Below, one piece after another: positions 40,879 to 54,500 of a stretch of DNA of 64,000 nucleotides. The stretch's first letter is position 1. Every line of letters begins with the position of its first letter. The stretch is taken from contig NC_085046.1 in the NCBI RefSeq assembly GCF_963662255.1, positions 99,899,324 to 99,963,323 of the forward strand. Direction: 5' to 3'. Under the pieces are notes generated by a model. That model worked only from the letters and a program-made list of their open reading frames with translations. It had not been told where the DNA came from and made no database searches. The stretch is from Cinclus cinclus (taxonomy: Eukaryota; Chordata; Aves; Passeriformes; Cinclidae). The translations under genes were made by a program, and so were the position numbers.

Positions 40879-42127
40879 AGTGACCTTTGTTTTCTGTTTG
40901 GACAGTAAAATGACAGCACCATGAAGGGCTGCTGTGTTTGTTCACTTTTCCAGTAGCAAAGTTTTTTAAGAAACATGAGCTTAAAAATCCAATATGTACA
41001 TCTTAACATATATCAGTTAAGACTATACTTAATATCTAAACCAAATTCAGTGAGCTGATAGTCCTGTCAGTCCTCTGGGAAAAGAGGTATCTCGCTCTGC
41101 CCTCCGACTGAGAACCAGGCAGAGCAGAAATCTGAATTTCCCAGATGCGTGCTCTGTCTGCCTTGGAAGCTCTCCTTGGCTGCACGTTTAGGAGACAGTT
41201 TTGTTAGGGAACACTTTTTCGAGTTTCCTTGGATTCTTAACAACTTTTGGTTTCAATAAGCCAGCATTTCCAGACGAAAGGCTGCTGAACTGAAAAATTA
41301 ATGAGCAGCTGTATTTATAATAACCTCTGAGATGATATTTATCAATTTTGTAGTTCTCACTGAACAGTTAGCTGTGTATTAGCTGCTAACTTGACTAGAA
41401 CATGCCTTCCTCTCCTCGAAATGCACTTAGGAATTAAATCAGTATATTATGAAGAACTTTTAAAATTTTACTGATTCAACTAAACTTTTCTTTCAAGAAT
41501 GTGTGCTCTTAGGATATTGATGTATTTGCATCAATATGGAAAAGGGAAGAACTACAACATGGTATCAAATCAGTAGTTTCCTCATGGCTGTGAAAAAAGG
41601 AAACTCACAGAAGAAAGATACCCAACTGCAGTAAACAATCAAGATATATTGAGAATTACCAAACTGTACTCTTTCATTTTGTAATGTTTAAATACAGATA
41701 AACTGTGACTTAAATTATTATAATGCTTCATTAAAAGTGTATCTACTTCTTGTTGTTATTGTAAATCAAGATCCACAGAAGAATGCTTACTCATAGTTTT
41801 CACACTTGACAGTATAAAATGTTTATTTTGGATATGATTAGCAGTATTTTCTGATTATGCCCAAAGGCCTGTGTAAATATTGAAGACTAAAGCCCAAAGA
41901 TAATTTTTTGTGGACTGTCAGAAGACCCACTGAGACTGCATTAAGGCATTCATCCTTCTGGTGCTTTGAAAATCCAGGCAAAAGCTCCTGTTTGCTGTGG
42001 AAAGAGGGCAACACACTGGCAATGTAAGCAGCAGGCAAGAATGGACACCTCCAAACATGAAAAAACCCACCTCTCTACAACTGCAACTCATGAAACTTAC
42101 TATTTGTGCCAGGACTAATTCAAGGAG

Positions 42128-42147
42128 AAAAAAAAAAAAAAAAAAAA
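42128..42147. repeat. Poly-A tract, 20 bases
   Basis: Uninterrupted A run. The neighbouring open frames on both strands simply read through it. Confidence 0.95.
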
Positions 42148-44040
42148 GTGGTAATTTCAAAATACCACTTCAAAATTAGTGATGACTGGGACACAGACAA
42201 CACATTTTTATACAGTCCCATCCACATTGAATATACAGTAATTTCCTGGAAATTGGTCAGGCTGAATGTGAAGAACACTAAGTCACGACAGTATTACTAT
42301 TCCATTATTACTAAGATGGACATGGATAAGCACAATCCCTGGTAAGTTTTAACTGCATATAATACATACATTCTGGTGTTACCATAGGAAACCAATTCCT
42401 TAAGCCACAGTAATCCTTTTAAATTCAGCTAAATCAGGTTACAGCAGCGAAGTGTAGCTTGTATCTCTGAAACATCTGTTCTCACACAACTTTTAAATAT
42501 ATTTTAAATTATATATTAAATCTGTGTAATCAGAAACATGGACTACACTTCTACAAAACCAAAATCTGTCCAACACATTTCTATGGAAAAAAATCCTTCT
42601 AAGTACAAATATTTATTCTTACAGTTCACTTAAGATGAAAGAAGAAAAAAATTAATGTTGTGTTGAGGTGCATAAAAACACTCTTGCTCTTCCCCATATG
42701 ACTGCTCTCTCAACACAGCACAATGTTTCTTCAACAGCTGAATTTCTGAAAGCGATGTAGGTATACAAAGCCACATTTTCTTACAAAGGTTTCCTTTCTA
42801 TTAAAATAACCTCATGCATCAAAACCATGCCCAGGTTTCAAGTGTCCTTCTTCAACTGCAGTGGTACACGCTGTTTTTTATGAAGTACTCTCAGAGCATG
42901 CACTGTCTACACAGCACAAGTGTGACACATAAGTCTAAGTGACATTCAAATCTAAAAGGAATGCCCAGTAACCACACAGAAGATACCAGCTAACATATTG
43001 TATTAGAACATGTTGTATTGAGAAAGCAATGAAAAGTAATTTAGAGAAGTACCATGGAAAAGCCCAGCAGTTCCCCCCTCCCACCTCAATGCACACAAAA
43101 ATAAAAGACTTGATTTATTTCAGAAAGATTCAAGAGTATTCCTAAAAACTCCTTCCTATCCAACTCCTCTCTGTTCTGATGGATGTAGCAGAAAAAAGCA
43201 CAAACATGGTTTTGCTTTCATTGATCTAACTGCAGTTACCGGACTGAAGCAATTACTGTAATTCCTAATCTTACAATGTTTTCTTTAGATTGCTAACACA
43301 GATTCCCTTAACCAACATGAACACATCACCTGATTTTCAAATGATCCCACAGAATACTTCAGCCACAGTACTCCATGGATTTCTGTGGAAAAGGGATTTT
43401 TGAACCCATACATGATTCTCCTAAGTTTTCAATTTCCCAGGGAAGTTAAACTTGCAAAAATGTATGCTCAAATCTTAATATTTTCATTTGCAAACTGTCA
43501 CAGTTTAATTTTCCTGACTCGTAGTTTCTGAAATAGCTTCATACTTGATCGCACCACATCTGTACTTGACCAATAATGTTACAACAAACAGAACGCAAAC
43601 AAAGATATTTAAGTTTCCATTTTAAAGAGAAAGAATACAAAGCTTTGCTCTATTTAATCAAACCTAAGCGCATTTAAAAAAATTGAAAAAATGAAAGATT
43701 TAAATTGTGCTGGAACATTAAATTATCACTAAAAATTACTGTACCCACGCAGACCACCAAAGCAAACTGGAAAGCAGGAGATTTACTCTTATTTGGCCAA
43801 CAGCTGAAATAAGATTATTTCAGGTGTACACAAACAACTGAAATTATCATGTATTCATTTTCAAAGCCTAAAACAAATTGTTCTGGCCCAGGAGAAGTGG
43901 AAAGCAAATTGAACTGCTAAATACTCTTGAAACCTAATCTGTAATAACTTCTGAAGAAGCCTACCTCTACTTGAGGGAAAAATGAACGAAGCAACCCTCC
44001 TAAACCAAGCACAGTGTGGTGCTTTTGAAGTCAGATGACA

Positions 44041-44058
44041 AAGCTGGCTAGCCAGCTT
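44041..44058. repeat. 18-bp perfect palindrome
   Basis: AAGCTGGCTAGCCAGCTT is identical to its reverse complement with no spacer. A dyad of this length is uncommon in a 64-kb window. It could bind a homodimeric factor or be chance. Confidence 0.7.
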
Positions 44059-46637
44059 CTAGATCAATTCTGAGTACAGAGACTCTGTTTGCCTCACACT
44101 GTGAATGCCAGTTGAGAACTCTTGAACCTGGAAGCCGCAGAAGCAGCTGTGTGTCCATGGGCCCCAGCAAAAGATCCCAGACCTCCTGATGAGAAATGCT
44201 ATCAAAACGCCTGCTCAAAACAGTGAGGTGGCTGCACATTCCCAGTATTCAGGTCCACAACTCAATCTTGCCAGATTCCTATTTGAAGACCTGATTAAAA
44301 TATCTTTTGCCACAGTTGTAACCCTTTCAGCATGTACATGTCATGGGCATGTGGGCTCACAGTCAGTGTTGGGGTTTTTCTAATAAGAAAGATTTACAGA
44401 AGATCAGGGAAAAGAATATAAACTCAAAAAAAGCGCCATTTTTTACTGGCCCTGCCATTCCATGTGACTGTGCCTTTCAGAACAAACTTAAAATTTCTCA
44501 TGATGAAAGAGCTTCTGTCATAATTAATCTATTTAGATACTTTTGTATCTAAATGTTTATTCCATCTCACCCATAATCCTAGCTTTTAAAAAAAGCAAAA
44601 ATCAATTTAAAAAAAGACAGTAAGGAAGCTGATACCTCTTTTCAAAATGTAAGCATTAATACAGAACAACTATAAACTGTCTTTCAAAATAAAACTCATC
44701 TTACAAATTTCTAACAAATTCTTACTTAAAATCAACTAATTCACAAAAATCTTTTTAAGAAAGCCCAGCAAGTCCAGTTTCTCTATTCTACAGAAGAACA
44801 GACTTGAAGTATAGAAAAATCACTTGAAAGAGTGATACCTGATGGATAAAAACAAAGGCAGTAAGAGGCACGTAAAAGACTTTGCCCATATTCTGTCAGG
44901 AATTTGAAAGAGTTAAAAAAGCTCTTTCCAGCCTGAGTAAAAACAGAGAGAACTCGCACTTCCACGTGCACAGAGGTGCGTGTCAGACAACACAGCCACA
45001 ATGAACAGTGTCTGTAACTGATCTGGGCATCTCATGATTCCCTGCATCCTCTGTTCACAAGATGTAGACTCCATGCCTTGAGGAGCGTGCCACGTCCAGC
45101 GCCGCAGCATCTGTTTGCACAGCTGAGTGGGGGACACTCCTCCCTGACCACTTCCATCATGTGCTGCTATCCTGGGGTTGCCCACAACAGTCCAGACTCT
45201 GCAATGGCAGAGATGAGGTTAAAAGATTTGACTCAGCAGCAGCTTCCTCTCAAGTCTGGCCAAGCCTGGAAGTGTTGTGGCAGGAGATGCGAATAAAGTA
45301 ACACTTAAAATGCAGCTGGGAGCCAACTGCACCATCCTGGCTCAAAGGAAGTGACTATCTGACTCCACAGAGGCAAAATGCCACTGAAGTCTGAGAGAAG
45401 GAACTTCTTATTAACAGAAATCTCTATCATTAAGAAACCTGTATCATTTAAGAAATCCTTAAAAAATGTTTTCTTGAAGAGAACCGCATCTATTTGCGCA
45501 CAGAGACACAAGCCTTGGTGAAAAATAGGTTAAGAGTGGAGAGCAACTGTGTGTCTTTCCAGGCTAACCCTAACCCTTGTTTCTGAGAAGGGAATACACA
45601 GTTGTCTTAGATGGTATTTAAGAAATCTGAGTCAGGAGCTTAAAACTATGACAACATGTAAAGGAGTAATTATATATCTAGTGAGAAAGGAATGTATGAG
45701 GGAGGGATACTTTGTCTGGGTGCCAGCACCAGTGAGTAACAGCAAATGGTTCAAACTGGAAGGGCCTTTCCCTTAAAGAACCAGTTGATCTCCATTGTTT
45801 GGAGGATCCCTGAGCATTTTGCAGGTTTAGGTCTCTGCAAGAATCTGCTCTGCACTTTCCGTGTAAACTGTCTGATCCATTCCAATCCACTGAATCCTGC
45901 CTCACCTACTTCATTCTAGAGGTTTGAGACTTAAAACTGAAAACTTTTTTTATTTTTGGTAACACTTAGTAATCATCTCACAGAAATAAGGGAAAATGCC
46001 ACAGGATAAACATGTTTTCAATTGTGCTAGTATGTACAAATGTACTGCCCTGTAGCTACATTGTTTTTTGTCTCATGCATCTTTAAATCATTATACATCT
46101 TCATTTTTTGCAATGTCTAAAAGAGTTGAAAAACACATCTATGTTCATCCCTCATAGTAAATGGAAATTTATCATAAGGATAAATGTAATAAACTACTAC
46201 AGTCAATATTTTTCTTAAAGTGGTCACTGAAACATTTTACCTTGCACTTATTTGCTATATTGGAAGGATGTGACTTTAAAAAAAATACTTGTATTAGAGG
46301 TGGAGTTTCTTTTCCCAACAGTTCCGACTAAACTATTGTCTGATTATTTCTTCTGGACTTTAAACACTAAGGTCCCATAAACATGAAATGAAACACAACT
46401 ATGAAGAATTAAATAAACAAAAACATTCCAAGTAAGTGTTGTCTCTGATCTCTGTATCTTTCTTTATGATCTGGGCAAGAAATTAATTCTTTTTCACAAT
46501 TACTAAAATAATAATGGTCTTAAGATTATTCATTTTTTCTCCTTTATATTCAGTTGTAGGTGATCTCTAGCTCTTTTAAGTTTTGTTGAAGAAATGGAAT
46601 GACATGAGGTACATATAAGACATGAGAGTAGCGGGAA

Positions 46638-46651
46638 TTTTTTTTTTTTTT
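46638..46651. repeat. Poly-T tract, 14 bases
   Basis: Uninterrupted T run within otherwise unremarkable intron. Confidence 0.93.
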
Positions 46652-49600
46652 GAAAACTTTATGTTAGATTTCACTGACAGTTCTCCTATGCCTTCAAAAA
46701 GCATTTGGATTTTCTGTCTTCATGGGCACCTATCCTGCCACTGGATAGAGTCTCCAGATGGTCCAGTTGTCCAACACGTTCAATTTTAGAATAGGAACTT
46801 GCTCTCCTAGATTTAAAAGAAAAATAAATTTTGCATTCCTTCACCACCCAGTTCAGATTACCCATCCATAGCAGGAGACATCCTAAACACATTAAGATAA
46901 ACTCACAGAGTTTGGTTTCCAACTATTTAACTTAAAGCAAACATCACATTAAAGCAGTCCATCAGTGTTCATTCTGGCTGGTGCTGTAGAGAGACCTCTT
47001 GATCACTGCTGCAGCCCTGTTTGGCAAACTCCTCCTGAACTTCTTTTTGTTATTTACAATTGTTATTGTTTAGATATTTTTGTTAGGATTGTATAGGTTT
47101 TCATTTTTTTCTAAAGATTTTCTACGCATTTGCTGTTCAGATCACCTCCATCAGCTGGAACTTCTCGCACCTATCTTTGGTTCTGCAAAGTAAAATAACT
47201 TTGCAAAAAGTGATACCTAACAGAAAAAGTCCTCAAACCCACCACAGTTTATATTGCAAAAACCTTATGGGAACCAGAAAACCTTGAAACACTTTGAGGG
47301 CATCTTGTGCAACAAGTCTACTAGACAAAAATGAAAGTATTAGCTAAAGTTCTTTTGCTCTTCTACTGAGAGTTTTGTGTTGCCTGTTTTTTTCCTTGAA
47401 GACAACACAAAGTATAATACAATGACTTAAAAGATTAGATCTGCTCCTGACCAATATTATTAGTAAAGCATCTTCTCTACACAATGGTTTAAATTCCAAT
47501 AGTTCATCTCCCTCTCTGAATAGTCACACATATCAACTAGGGCCACACCATCTGAGGGAACAGAAAACTAATGTACTGTATTTGTATATATCATTTATCT
47601 GTGTTTTTCTACATGTGCTGGAGTGAAAAAGATTGGTTTCCCTAGTTTCTTGTATTTCTCCAGAAACAAAAATGTGATTTTAGTGTTGGAAGGAGAAGCC
47701 AGGATCACTTTGACTGGCAAACCTTGGAGACTGAGCCATGACTCCATCTGATTCTTTCCATGTAACCCAGAAAGCAGAGGAGGTCTTTCAAGGGGATGAG
47801 GGAACTGGAATTTCCTTTTTTAGGCTGTCTGGTCCTTTAGGTTAGGATGATATTAGGTAGCATACCATTGCTGCCTTCCCACAGAGAAAGGAAAATGCTT
47901 CTAAGAAGGTTTTTAAAAATATTACTGTTTTAAATGAGACATATGTGGAAATTGGTTTGTTTTTCAGTCTGATAAGAGCTCAGTTTTTCAAGACGAGTTA
48001 ATAGTTTTGGATGGAGAATCCTCATTTGTTGAAGCCTGGTCATTGGAAGCCCCCAGATGTTTTTTCACAGGCAGTGTGCAAGGATCCTTTAGGATAGGAG
48101 ATCTTTGAGATCTTTGGAGATCAAAAACAAAGAAGAAACTATGCAAAAAAACTGTGTTATCTCTACTATATTCATGGAAAATAAGCAAAAAATTTATGAA
48201 GATGGCAAACGTAAGTAAAGAAGCAGATTCAGGAGACTTGCTGTCAAAACCTCTTTCACAAACAACACTCTGAGCTTTGTGCCCTCTGCTCAAAAGTTTT
48301 GTGAACTTGGTATTTTCAACAAAGTGTTCCCCTTCAAGCCAGCCTGTGCATTTTGCAGAGGCCTTGGCAGCCAAACAGAACCTGACATTTTAAAAAGCTG
48401 AGTAGCTCTTGACCCTATAAAGTCAGGCACAGGATTTCAGTAGCTGCAGAAAATACCTGCAACTGTGCTCCTAATATTACCCTAGAAATAAAACCTCATA
48501 CTAAATGTAAAACCAAAAATTTAAAAACAAATTTAAAACCAAAATTCTGTGCTAAAGAAAAGGACACTTGAAGGAAAAGCTTACACTTCAGAATCCTTAG
48601 AGGGTTTTTTTAATCCATGAGATGTTGTAGGAAGAAAACAGTGAGATTATGGTCCCATCTTCCTTTATGGCCTCGGATTAAAAATGTTTGGTAATAGTGA
48701 AAAGTAAGGCAAATAGAGCATGCGTGTATTTGTGTAAAAACATGAAAATGAAAACTGCTTTTGAAAGGCTCTGCAACTAGGATCATGGAGAGGACCAGAA
48801 AAAAGAAACAGAAAAACAAAAAAGAAAGAAAATAGTAGTCTAGATGTCAACTACTGGTTATCTGCACTGTTAACACAATAGGTCCAGTGTTTTTAGTGGA
48901 CACTGGCAATGCTTTTAGTCTTAAATTAGAGCAAGCAGCTGTTTTAGTGTACAGCTGAGCGTGACATAAGCCTGTATAAACACTTTTCTCAGTCACATTC
49001 TTCTGAGTAGATGAGGGTTGTATTTTTCTCCCTTCATGTAGAATAATTCTCTTCTCCAGAAGTTCCAAGTAACTTATAAATTGCACTTCAATTCTGCTGT
49101 TAGAAAAAACCCAAAAGACTGGGGGGACAATATAATTTGTCAGGTGGGTGTGTGTATCATGCGTCAAAATGTCTACTTTTAAGGCTAGGAAACTCAACAG
49201 CACTCCACAAACACATTATTCCTGTTCTCTTGAGCCTATGTTTTCCAATGTCAACACACTTGGCAGATTCCAAAGCCAGTTTTGATCATAGTAATAGGAA
49301 ATCCCTACCTGCTGTTCCTATGGGTTTCATCTATAAAACAATCATAGAGCATGGTGAAACATGTCTATTTCTACAAAGAAACGTGCTGCAAGAAACAACT
49401 GATTTGATTCCACAGAATTCCCTTCTGTCCTCACATTTTAAGTGGACTCAATTTCTGAGGAATTTTAAAATTGAAGCATTAAAATTGAACAACCAACACT
49501 GGTAAATTGTGAAAATCCTAGGAGAGTTTTCAATAAACAACTCTCTCTCCCTTCTCCTCCCTTCAGTTTGCATATACTTTTTGGGGCATCTAGAGGTCAG

Positions 49601-50699
49601 GCAGAGAAACTTGAGAACAGACTGCAACAAATGAGCAACAATTTGCACAGGACCAAAATTGTTAAGTTGAAACCATGACACTGATTTGCATGAAAAGGCA
49701 GCTGACCTCCATCTTATGACTTATTTTTAAACCAAATGAACTCTGAAGCTGATAGACAAAGGCAGATAAATTGCCCTATCTTCCAATTTTGAGTTAAAGC
49801 CTGTGGAGATGGAAGAACTCACAGCACAGTTGCTGGGCTCCTTCACTGCAGAGAGACAAAAACAGTGCTTGAGGACAACACCAGCCAACAGACAAGAACA
49901 GGAATTCCTGGAAAAGTTGCAGCAGAAGCAACAGGTCACTGGAGAGACCTTTATAATGTGGAAATTATTAATGCAGCCAGTTTAATACTGGACTCTCACT
50001 CTTACCTTTACATGCTACATTTTTAAACACAGTGTCCCTTGAAGTGGGACCTGTAATTTCTGTGGTATGTGATTCCTGTATTGTTCTGTCCCTGTAAAAC
50101 TCTGCATCTTACTTCTTGGTGAGCTGTCTTCAGGTTGTTAAGGATGGTGGCCAACACCTACACCACAGGATCGAGGATACAAGAAACCTGCTTGCAGTGG
50201 GAAAGTTTCAACGAGGCTACCTGAAACAGGGGAACAAGTCTGACCCCAGTTAATGCTTTCTCCTTCTGTTACCACCTTATACCATCACCACCCTGGCCAC
50301 TTTGTCACAGGTGTACTTGGCTCTCAAACAACTGGGATCCTCACAGCTGCATTACAACAGTTCATCCAATGCTAATCTAGATGCTTTTCGCTGATGATTC
50401 CATCCATATAAGTCGAATGTTGTTTCAACTGTTCTTTCTCTTTCTTCACAATCAGGAAAATTTATAAACCAGGAGTACAAGCTCCATCTTCAAGTTGTTC
50501 AAGCTCTAAGTTTAAGTGAAAACAAAAGAAAAATATATATGCAGACTGCTTACTGCTTTAGTCTTCTTCATTTTATGATGTGCATTATATAGCTGTACTT
50601 TCTTTGCAAGAAACATGTAGATCAATCTCACTCGTTACAGGTGCTTCAAAGTCTGTCACCCCACAAGGACACACATCTCTGGCATGAACCAGGTACAGG

Positions 50700-51480
50700 C
50701 ATAGAAACACAGAGAAATTTATATTATTATTTATATTATTGTTTCTGGATCACCCAGTCAAACTCCTGCTCAAAGCAGGACTCATACCCTATTTACAGAT
50801 GAGTATTGACGAGTCTCCAAGGATGGGGATGTCACAGCCTTTCTGGGCCACCTGTTCACATCTGGCCAAAGTGAATTTTTTTCCCTAATATGATCTTCCT
50901 TTGTTGCACATGAGTCTGTTATCTCTTGTTTTACCCCTGTACATCTCTGAGAGGTGTCTGGCTGTTTCTGTAACTCCCTATCTCTTTTAAATGGGGGCTG
51001 ATTGTTATTAATTCCTGCCTTAGCCATCTCTTTCTCAATAATTTTCCTCACTAACTTTGTTAGTCGTTCTTCCACTGGATTTGCTGCAGCTTTCTGACAT
51101 TTCGGGATGGGTGAAGAATTGGACACAACCCCTAGACAAGATCTCGAGTGCTGTGCAGACAGGAATAATCCCTTCCCTTAACCAGCTGACACTCTGACTA
51201 CTGCTACTCAGTGTGCACAAGACACTGCTGACTCAATGCTTACAGTCTCCCTCAGACTTCCAAGGCAACTTTCAGTGGAGATGCTACTTGAACAGTTGGT
51301 CTCCTGCCCACACTGATACTCCAGGCTTATTTTATCCCAGGTGCTTGACACAGCACTTCTCATTGCTGAACTCTTGGAGGTTTCTGGGAGCCCAGCTCTG
51401 CAAATTATACCAAGGTCCCTGTGAATGGCAGCCTTGCCTCCAGCCAGTCAACTGCTTTACCCAGTTTTGGGGCATACCAG
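50700..51480 (-). mobile_element. CR1 non-LTR retrotransposon, 5'-truncated and degraded
   Basis: Seen on the minus strand, in the expected order. At 51476-51337 the frame ends WAPRNLQEFSNEKCCVKHLG, matching the W-A-x-R-N-L...K-C-x-V-x-H-L-G signature of CR1 reverse transcriptase. At 51180-51115 comes REGIIPV...CVQF, matching the REVI-P-L...C-V-Q-F block. Near 50885 there is an ATATTAGGGAAAAAAATTCA block. At 50860-50811 NRWPRKAVTSPSLE matches the N-R-x-P-R-E-V-V-x-S-P-S-L-E end of the protein. Then a TTTGAGCAGGAGTTTGACTG stretch matches the CR1 3' tail, ending near 50700 in a TCTGTGTTTCTATG remnant of the terminal octamer-type repeat. Known: CR1 is the dominant bird LINE and is usually 5'-truncated. 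Odd: part of the tail is replaced by an AT-rich ATAATATAA stretch (about 50715-50742), and the middle seems shortened. It lies in the same orientation as GNAL and is certainly inactive. Confidence 0.88.
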
Positions 51481-51578
51481 TCAAAGGCCCATTCCAGTCA
51501 GTTGGCTGATCCACCTTGCAGCTCCTGCAGTGAATGTGCTCCTGCAGCTAACAGTCTACTTTGGAGAAAACTGTTTTG

Positions 51579-51590
51579 TTTTTTTTTTTT
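51579..51590. repeat. Poly-T tract, 12 bases
   Basis: T run about 100 bp to the right of the recognised CR1 edge, that is upstream of the CR1 in its own orientation. It is not part of the CR1 3' end, which lies on the other side. Confidence 0.9.
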
Positions 51591-54500
51591 CCAAAATACT
51601 GGCAGCACAACAGTGGCAGCAGTGTAAACTGAAGGAAGCATTTAGACTTCTGCAGCTAAACTCACCAATAGAACAGCAGCACATAAAGGTTAGTTTGGAT
51701 GCTTCTATATGAGGCACATATTATTGTATAGGCAAAATTGTGAAGAACTGAAGAGCCATGAAAACCCTCAGCAGAACAGATAGAAAAAAAAAGGCCTACA
51801 AACTAGGAAGTGAAGAAGTGAGGTTTAAGAGAGACTAGAAAACAGTTTGTTTTGTAGTCATGGACCTCCTCTCCCATCTGGTATTTATGCTACGCACACA
51901 CACAGAGCCACAGGTGCATGCATATATATTTCTACCCTCTGAATTTCAAGGCACACAGTTAAGTCAATCGAACTTTTAAGTCACCTAGATTTAAAAAGCA
52001 GATAAAATAATTCTTTAGATGCTTTTCTGACATCTGCAAGCAGTTATCAGTTTGGTTTCTTTCTTTAAATCAGACTGTTTGCCTCAGGCATACACAGAAA
52101 AGTCTTACACTAAAAAAATTAAAGGAAGAGCAGAATTGCTAAAAGCAGTGGCAGAGAAGAGATTGTCCTGCCTGGTAAAACCAGAGAACCTGCAGAGCAG
52201 AGGATTGCTCAATGGGGCCAACTACAGCATTACCTGGCAAGTCAGCCACTCTCACAGACTGGGAACTAGCAAGCGAGAGACACAGCCAGTTGGCTTTGGT
52301 GGAATATTTAGGGAGGATGCAGAGGCTTATTTACTGAATAATCTGGAGACCATCTGGTGGTATCCAGAGACAAGAACACTGAGCTGAAAGTAGAAAAGCC
52401 TGAGCTCTATTTTTGGCTCTGCCAACTATTCTCTGTGACCTCTGGTGGCTCAGTTTGCCCATATACAAATCAGAATAAAAATCTACTCTCTTCTCTAGGA
52501 AATTTTGATACTTCAGTAAGAATTCACACTTACTACTATTTCAGTAGTATGATTATTTACTTACATTATCAATAATCACTTCAGAGTTAACTGTTAGAAT
52601 ATTTTTTGAATCTGGGTTTCCCCCCTTTATTAACAAAAAGATTACAACCACTTCAATGGAGGTACTACATAATGTGGAGTTAAACCAAAAGAACTTCAAA
52701 ACAAGCTGGACAGTTTTCTTAATTGGGACATTTCTAAAATAAAGAGATCCTTTTCTTCAGAAGAAAATGCACATGAATCACATGAAGGAAAGATCTGTAC
52801 ATCTACTGGACCTTCCCCATACCCAGCCTAATGCTCACTACCATTACTGAGCTGAACAAAGAATAACCTAAAATACTCCTGAGTTCTGAATTTCTTAACA
52901 TTTTGCTGAACCTTTAACTAATCATCTGTAGGGAAAAAAGGCAATGGAGTAATTAACCAGATCAATACCCACAAGACCTGCTGATTCCCTTCACCACCAA
53001 TCTACTTTGTTCAGAGGCCCACAGACTTTCAGACTGACAGCAGCAGGTGGATATATTGCTAGATTTGCTTTCTTTTCTCCAAACTCTGCAGACAATTTAC
53101 CACAGGGGCAATGCAAAATCAACCCGATGAGGGAATAACAAAATAAAAAAAAAAAGAAATTCCCACCAAAGAACAGTAGCTCTTTGAGAAAACTTCCAGA
53201 TAACTAAATCTAACACTAATTCAAGTGACTCTGATTCAAGCCAAAAAGAAAATTTCTGCTGCAAGCAAAAACCTGCTATCCTCATTGAAATAGTTTTGTT
53301 GGACTCTTCCATAGGTGATAACACAGTGGATGTAGAGGTTCTGCCTACCAGGAGGATTCCCACACAAACAGAACCCAGACACCTCCCACTTTCTTCCCAC
53401 AGAACTGGTCACCCTTGTCTAATCTCCTTAAGTCATCTGGTGTCTCACTGGGGAAGTGCTATCTAGGACAAAGAAGTCTGTAGGGATGCTGGCAAGAGTG
53501 GAAAGCGAATCTTGTGACCGAGTGCACTGGGGCTGAGCTGCTCAGGAAAATGATAATGAAGTGGAGGAGCTCTATTTTTAATGGGGGACAAAGGCAGAAA
53601 GGTAAAAGGAGGACCTGACCTCCCTTGGTGGGAGGGAGAGGAAGAGAGAGAGGAAGGAAGAAATGCACTTCTTTTCACAGATACACAGGTCAATAACTAA
53701 ACACATAACAATGAAGTTTAAATTTAAACACCAAGTTATTTTTTCAACAATGGTTCTGCATATGATAACTCCAAACTATGACCTTTCTTTGCTGATGCTG
53801 GAAGAGATCCAAGATGCTTCAGGAAGAAGTTGGGTCTTCAGGTAAGTAGATTAACTTCTATGTATGTATGCAAGATTTTCCAGCCAATGTGTAGATTGGG
53901 AAAAGGCTTCTGTTGAGATCCATGTTTTTTAGGAAGTGGAATAAAAATAGCCAGAGGCTGCAGCAACTACACCAAGTCCTCGAAAGTCAGCAGTAGACAT
54001 CCAAAATAAAAATAAGGCATACTGCTTGGAAAGCATTTCAATGGGAGAATAATACAAACCCATAAAATGGAATCTCTTTTCTTGTACTGCAATCACAGGA
54101 CTGCCTGAGCCTGCATGCTACTACGTATTTTACAATGTTTGTATCCTGCAATCTTATGCAGGGATTAATAAATTATGGCGGGATATACTTACAAACAGTT
54201 TAGGCAGCTTTACAATTCAACCAACCCCGCTGACAGGGGAATAGGAAGGGGGAAATCACTTTATTATTCATTCACTGGACTGAGAAAAGTACTGCATGAC
54301 ATGGAATGTCATTAAGAGGCTACTAGGGACACACATAAAAAAAATTAACTGCCTGCTTGCTTGAATTTTTTTTCTAAAGGACTTCTAAATTCACACATTA
54401 AAGTGTATTTATACTAGTATATTTTGTATACATTACAGTAAGATCATATTAAGTAAGATGACAATCTTTCAGTGTATTTATTTTCAACTCTGCTAAACTA

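Larger units (their letters stand above)
34549..50699 (-). other. GNAL intron upstream of the exon, middle part
   Basis: AT-rich intron with a TAAA repeat (36.5 kb), an AT-rich dinucleotide tract (38.1 kb), a 20-base poly-A (42.1 kb) and a 14-base poly-T (46.64 kb). GC-richer, CpG-poor patches lie at 35.77-36.09 kb, 37.5-37.7 kb, 40.5-40.95 kb, 44.05-44.25 kb and 45.04-45.29 kb. The longest open frames (137 codons at 37399-37812 minus and 128 codons at 47988-48374 minus) have no recognisable domain. I saw no exon, tRNA or LTR. Confidence 0.65.

Noticed and set aside
45738..45800. GGAAGGGCC...TTAAAGA...GATC stretch resembling part of a CR1 tail
   Set aside because: The similarity is short and no flanking CR1 order is present.
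47988..48374. 128-codon minus-strand open frame
   Set aside because: No recognisable domain, codon pattern or splice context; the length is within reach of chance given the number of frames in 64 kb.
50782..51126. Open frame that first looked like a retroviral gag-like or novel gene
   Set aside because: The same strand shows ordered CR1 landmarks on both sides (reverse transcriptase end at 51.34-51.48 kb, SPSLE motif and tail at 50.70-50.86 kb), so the frame lies inside a decayed CR1.
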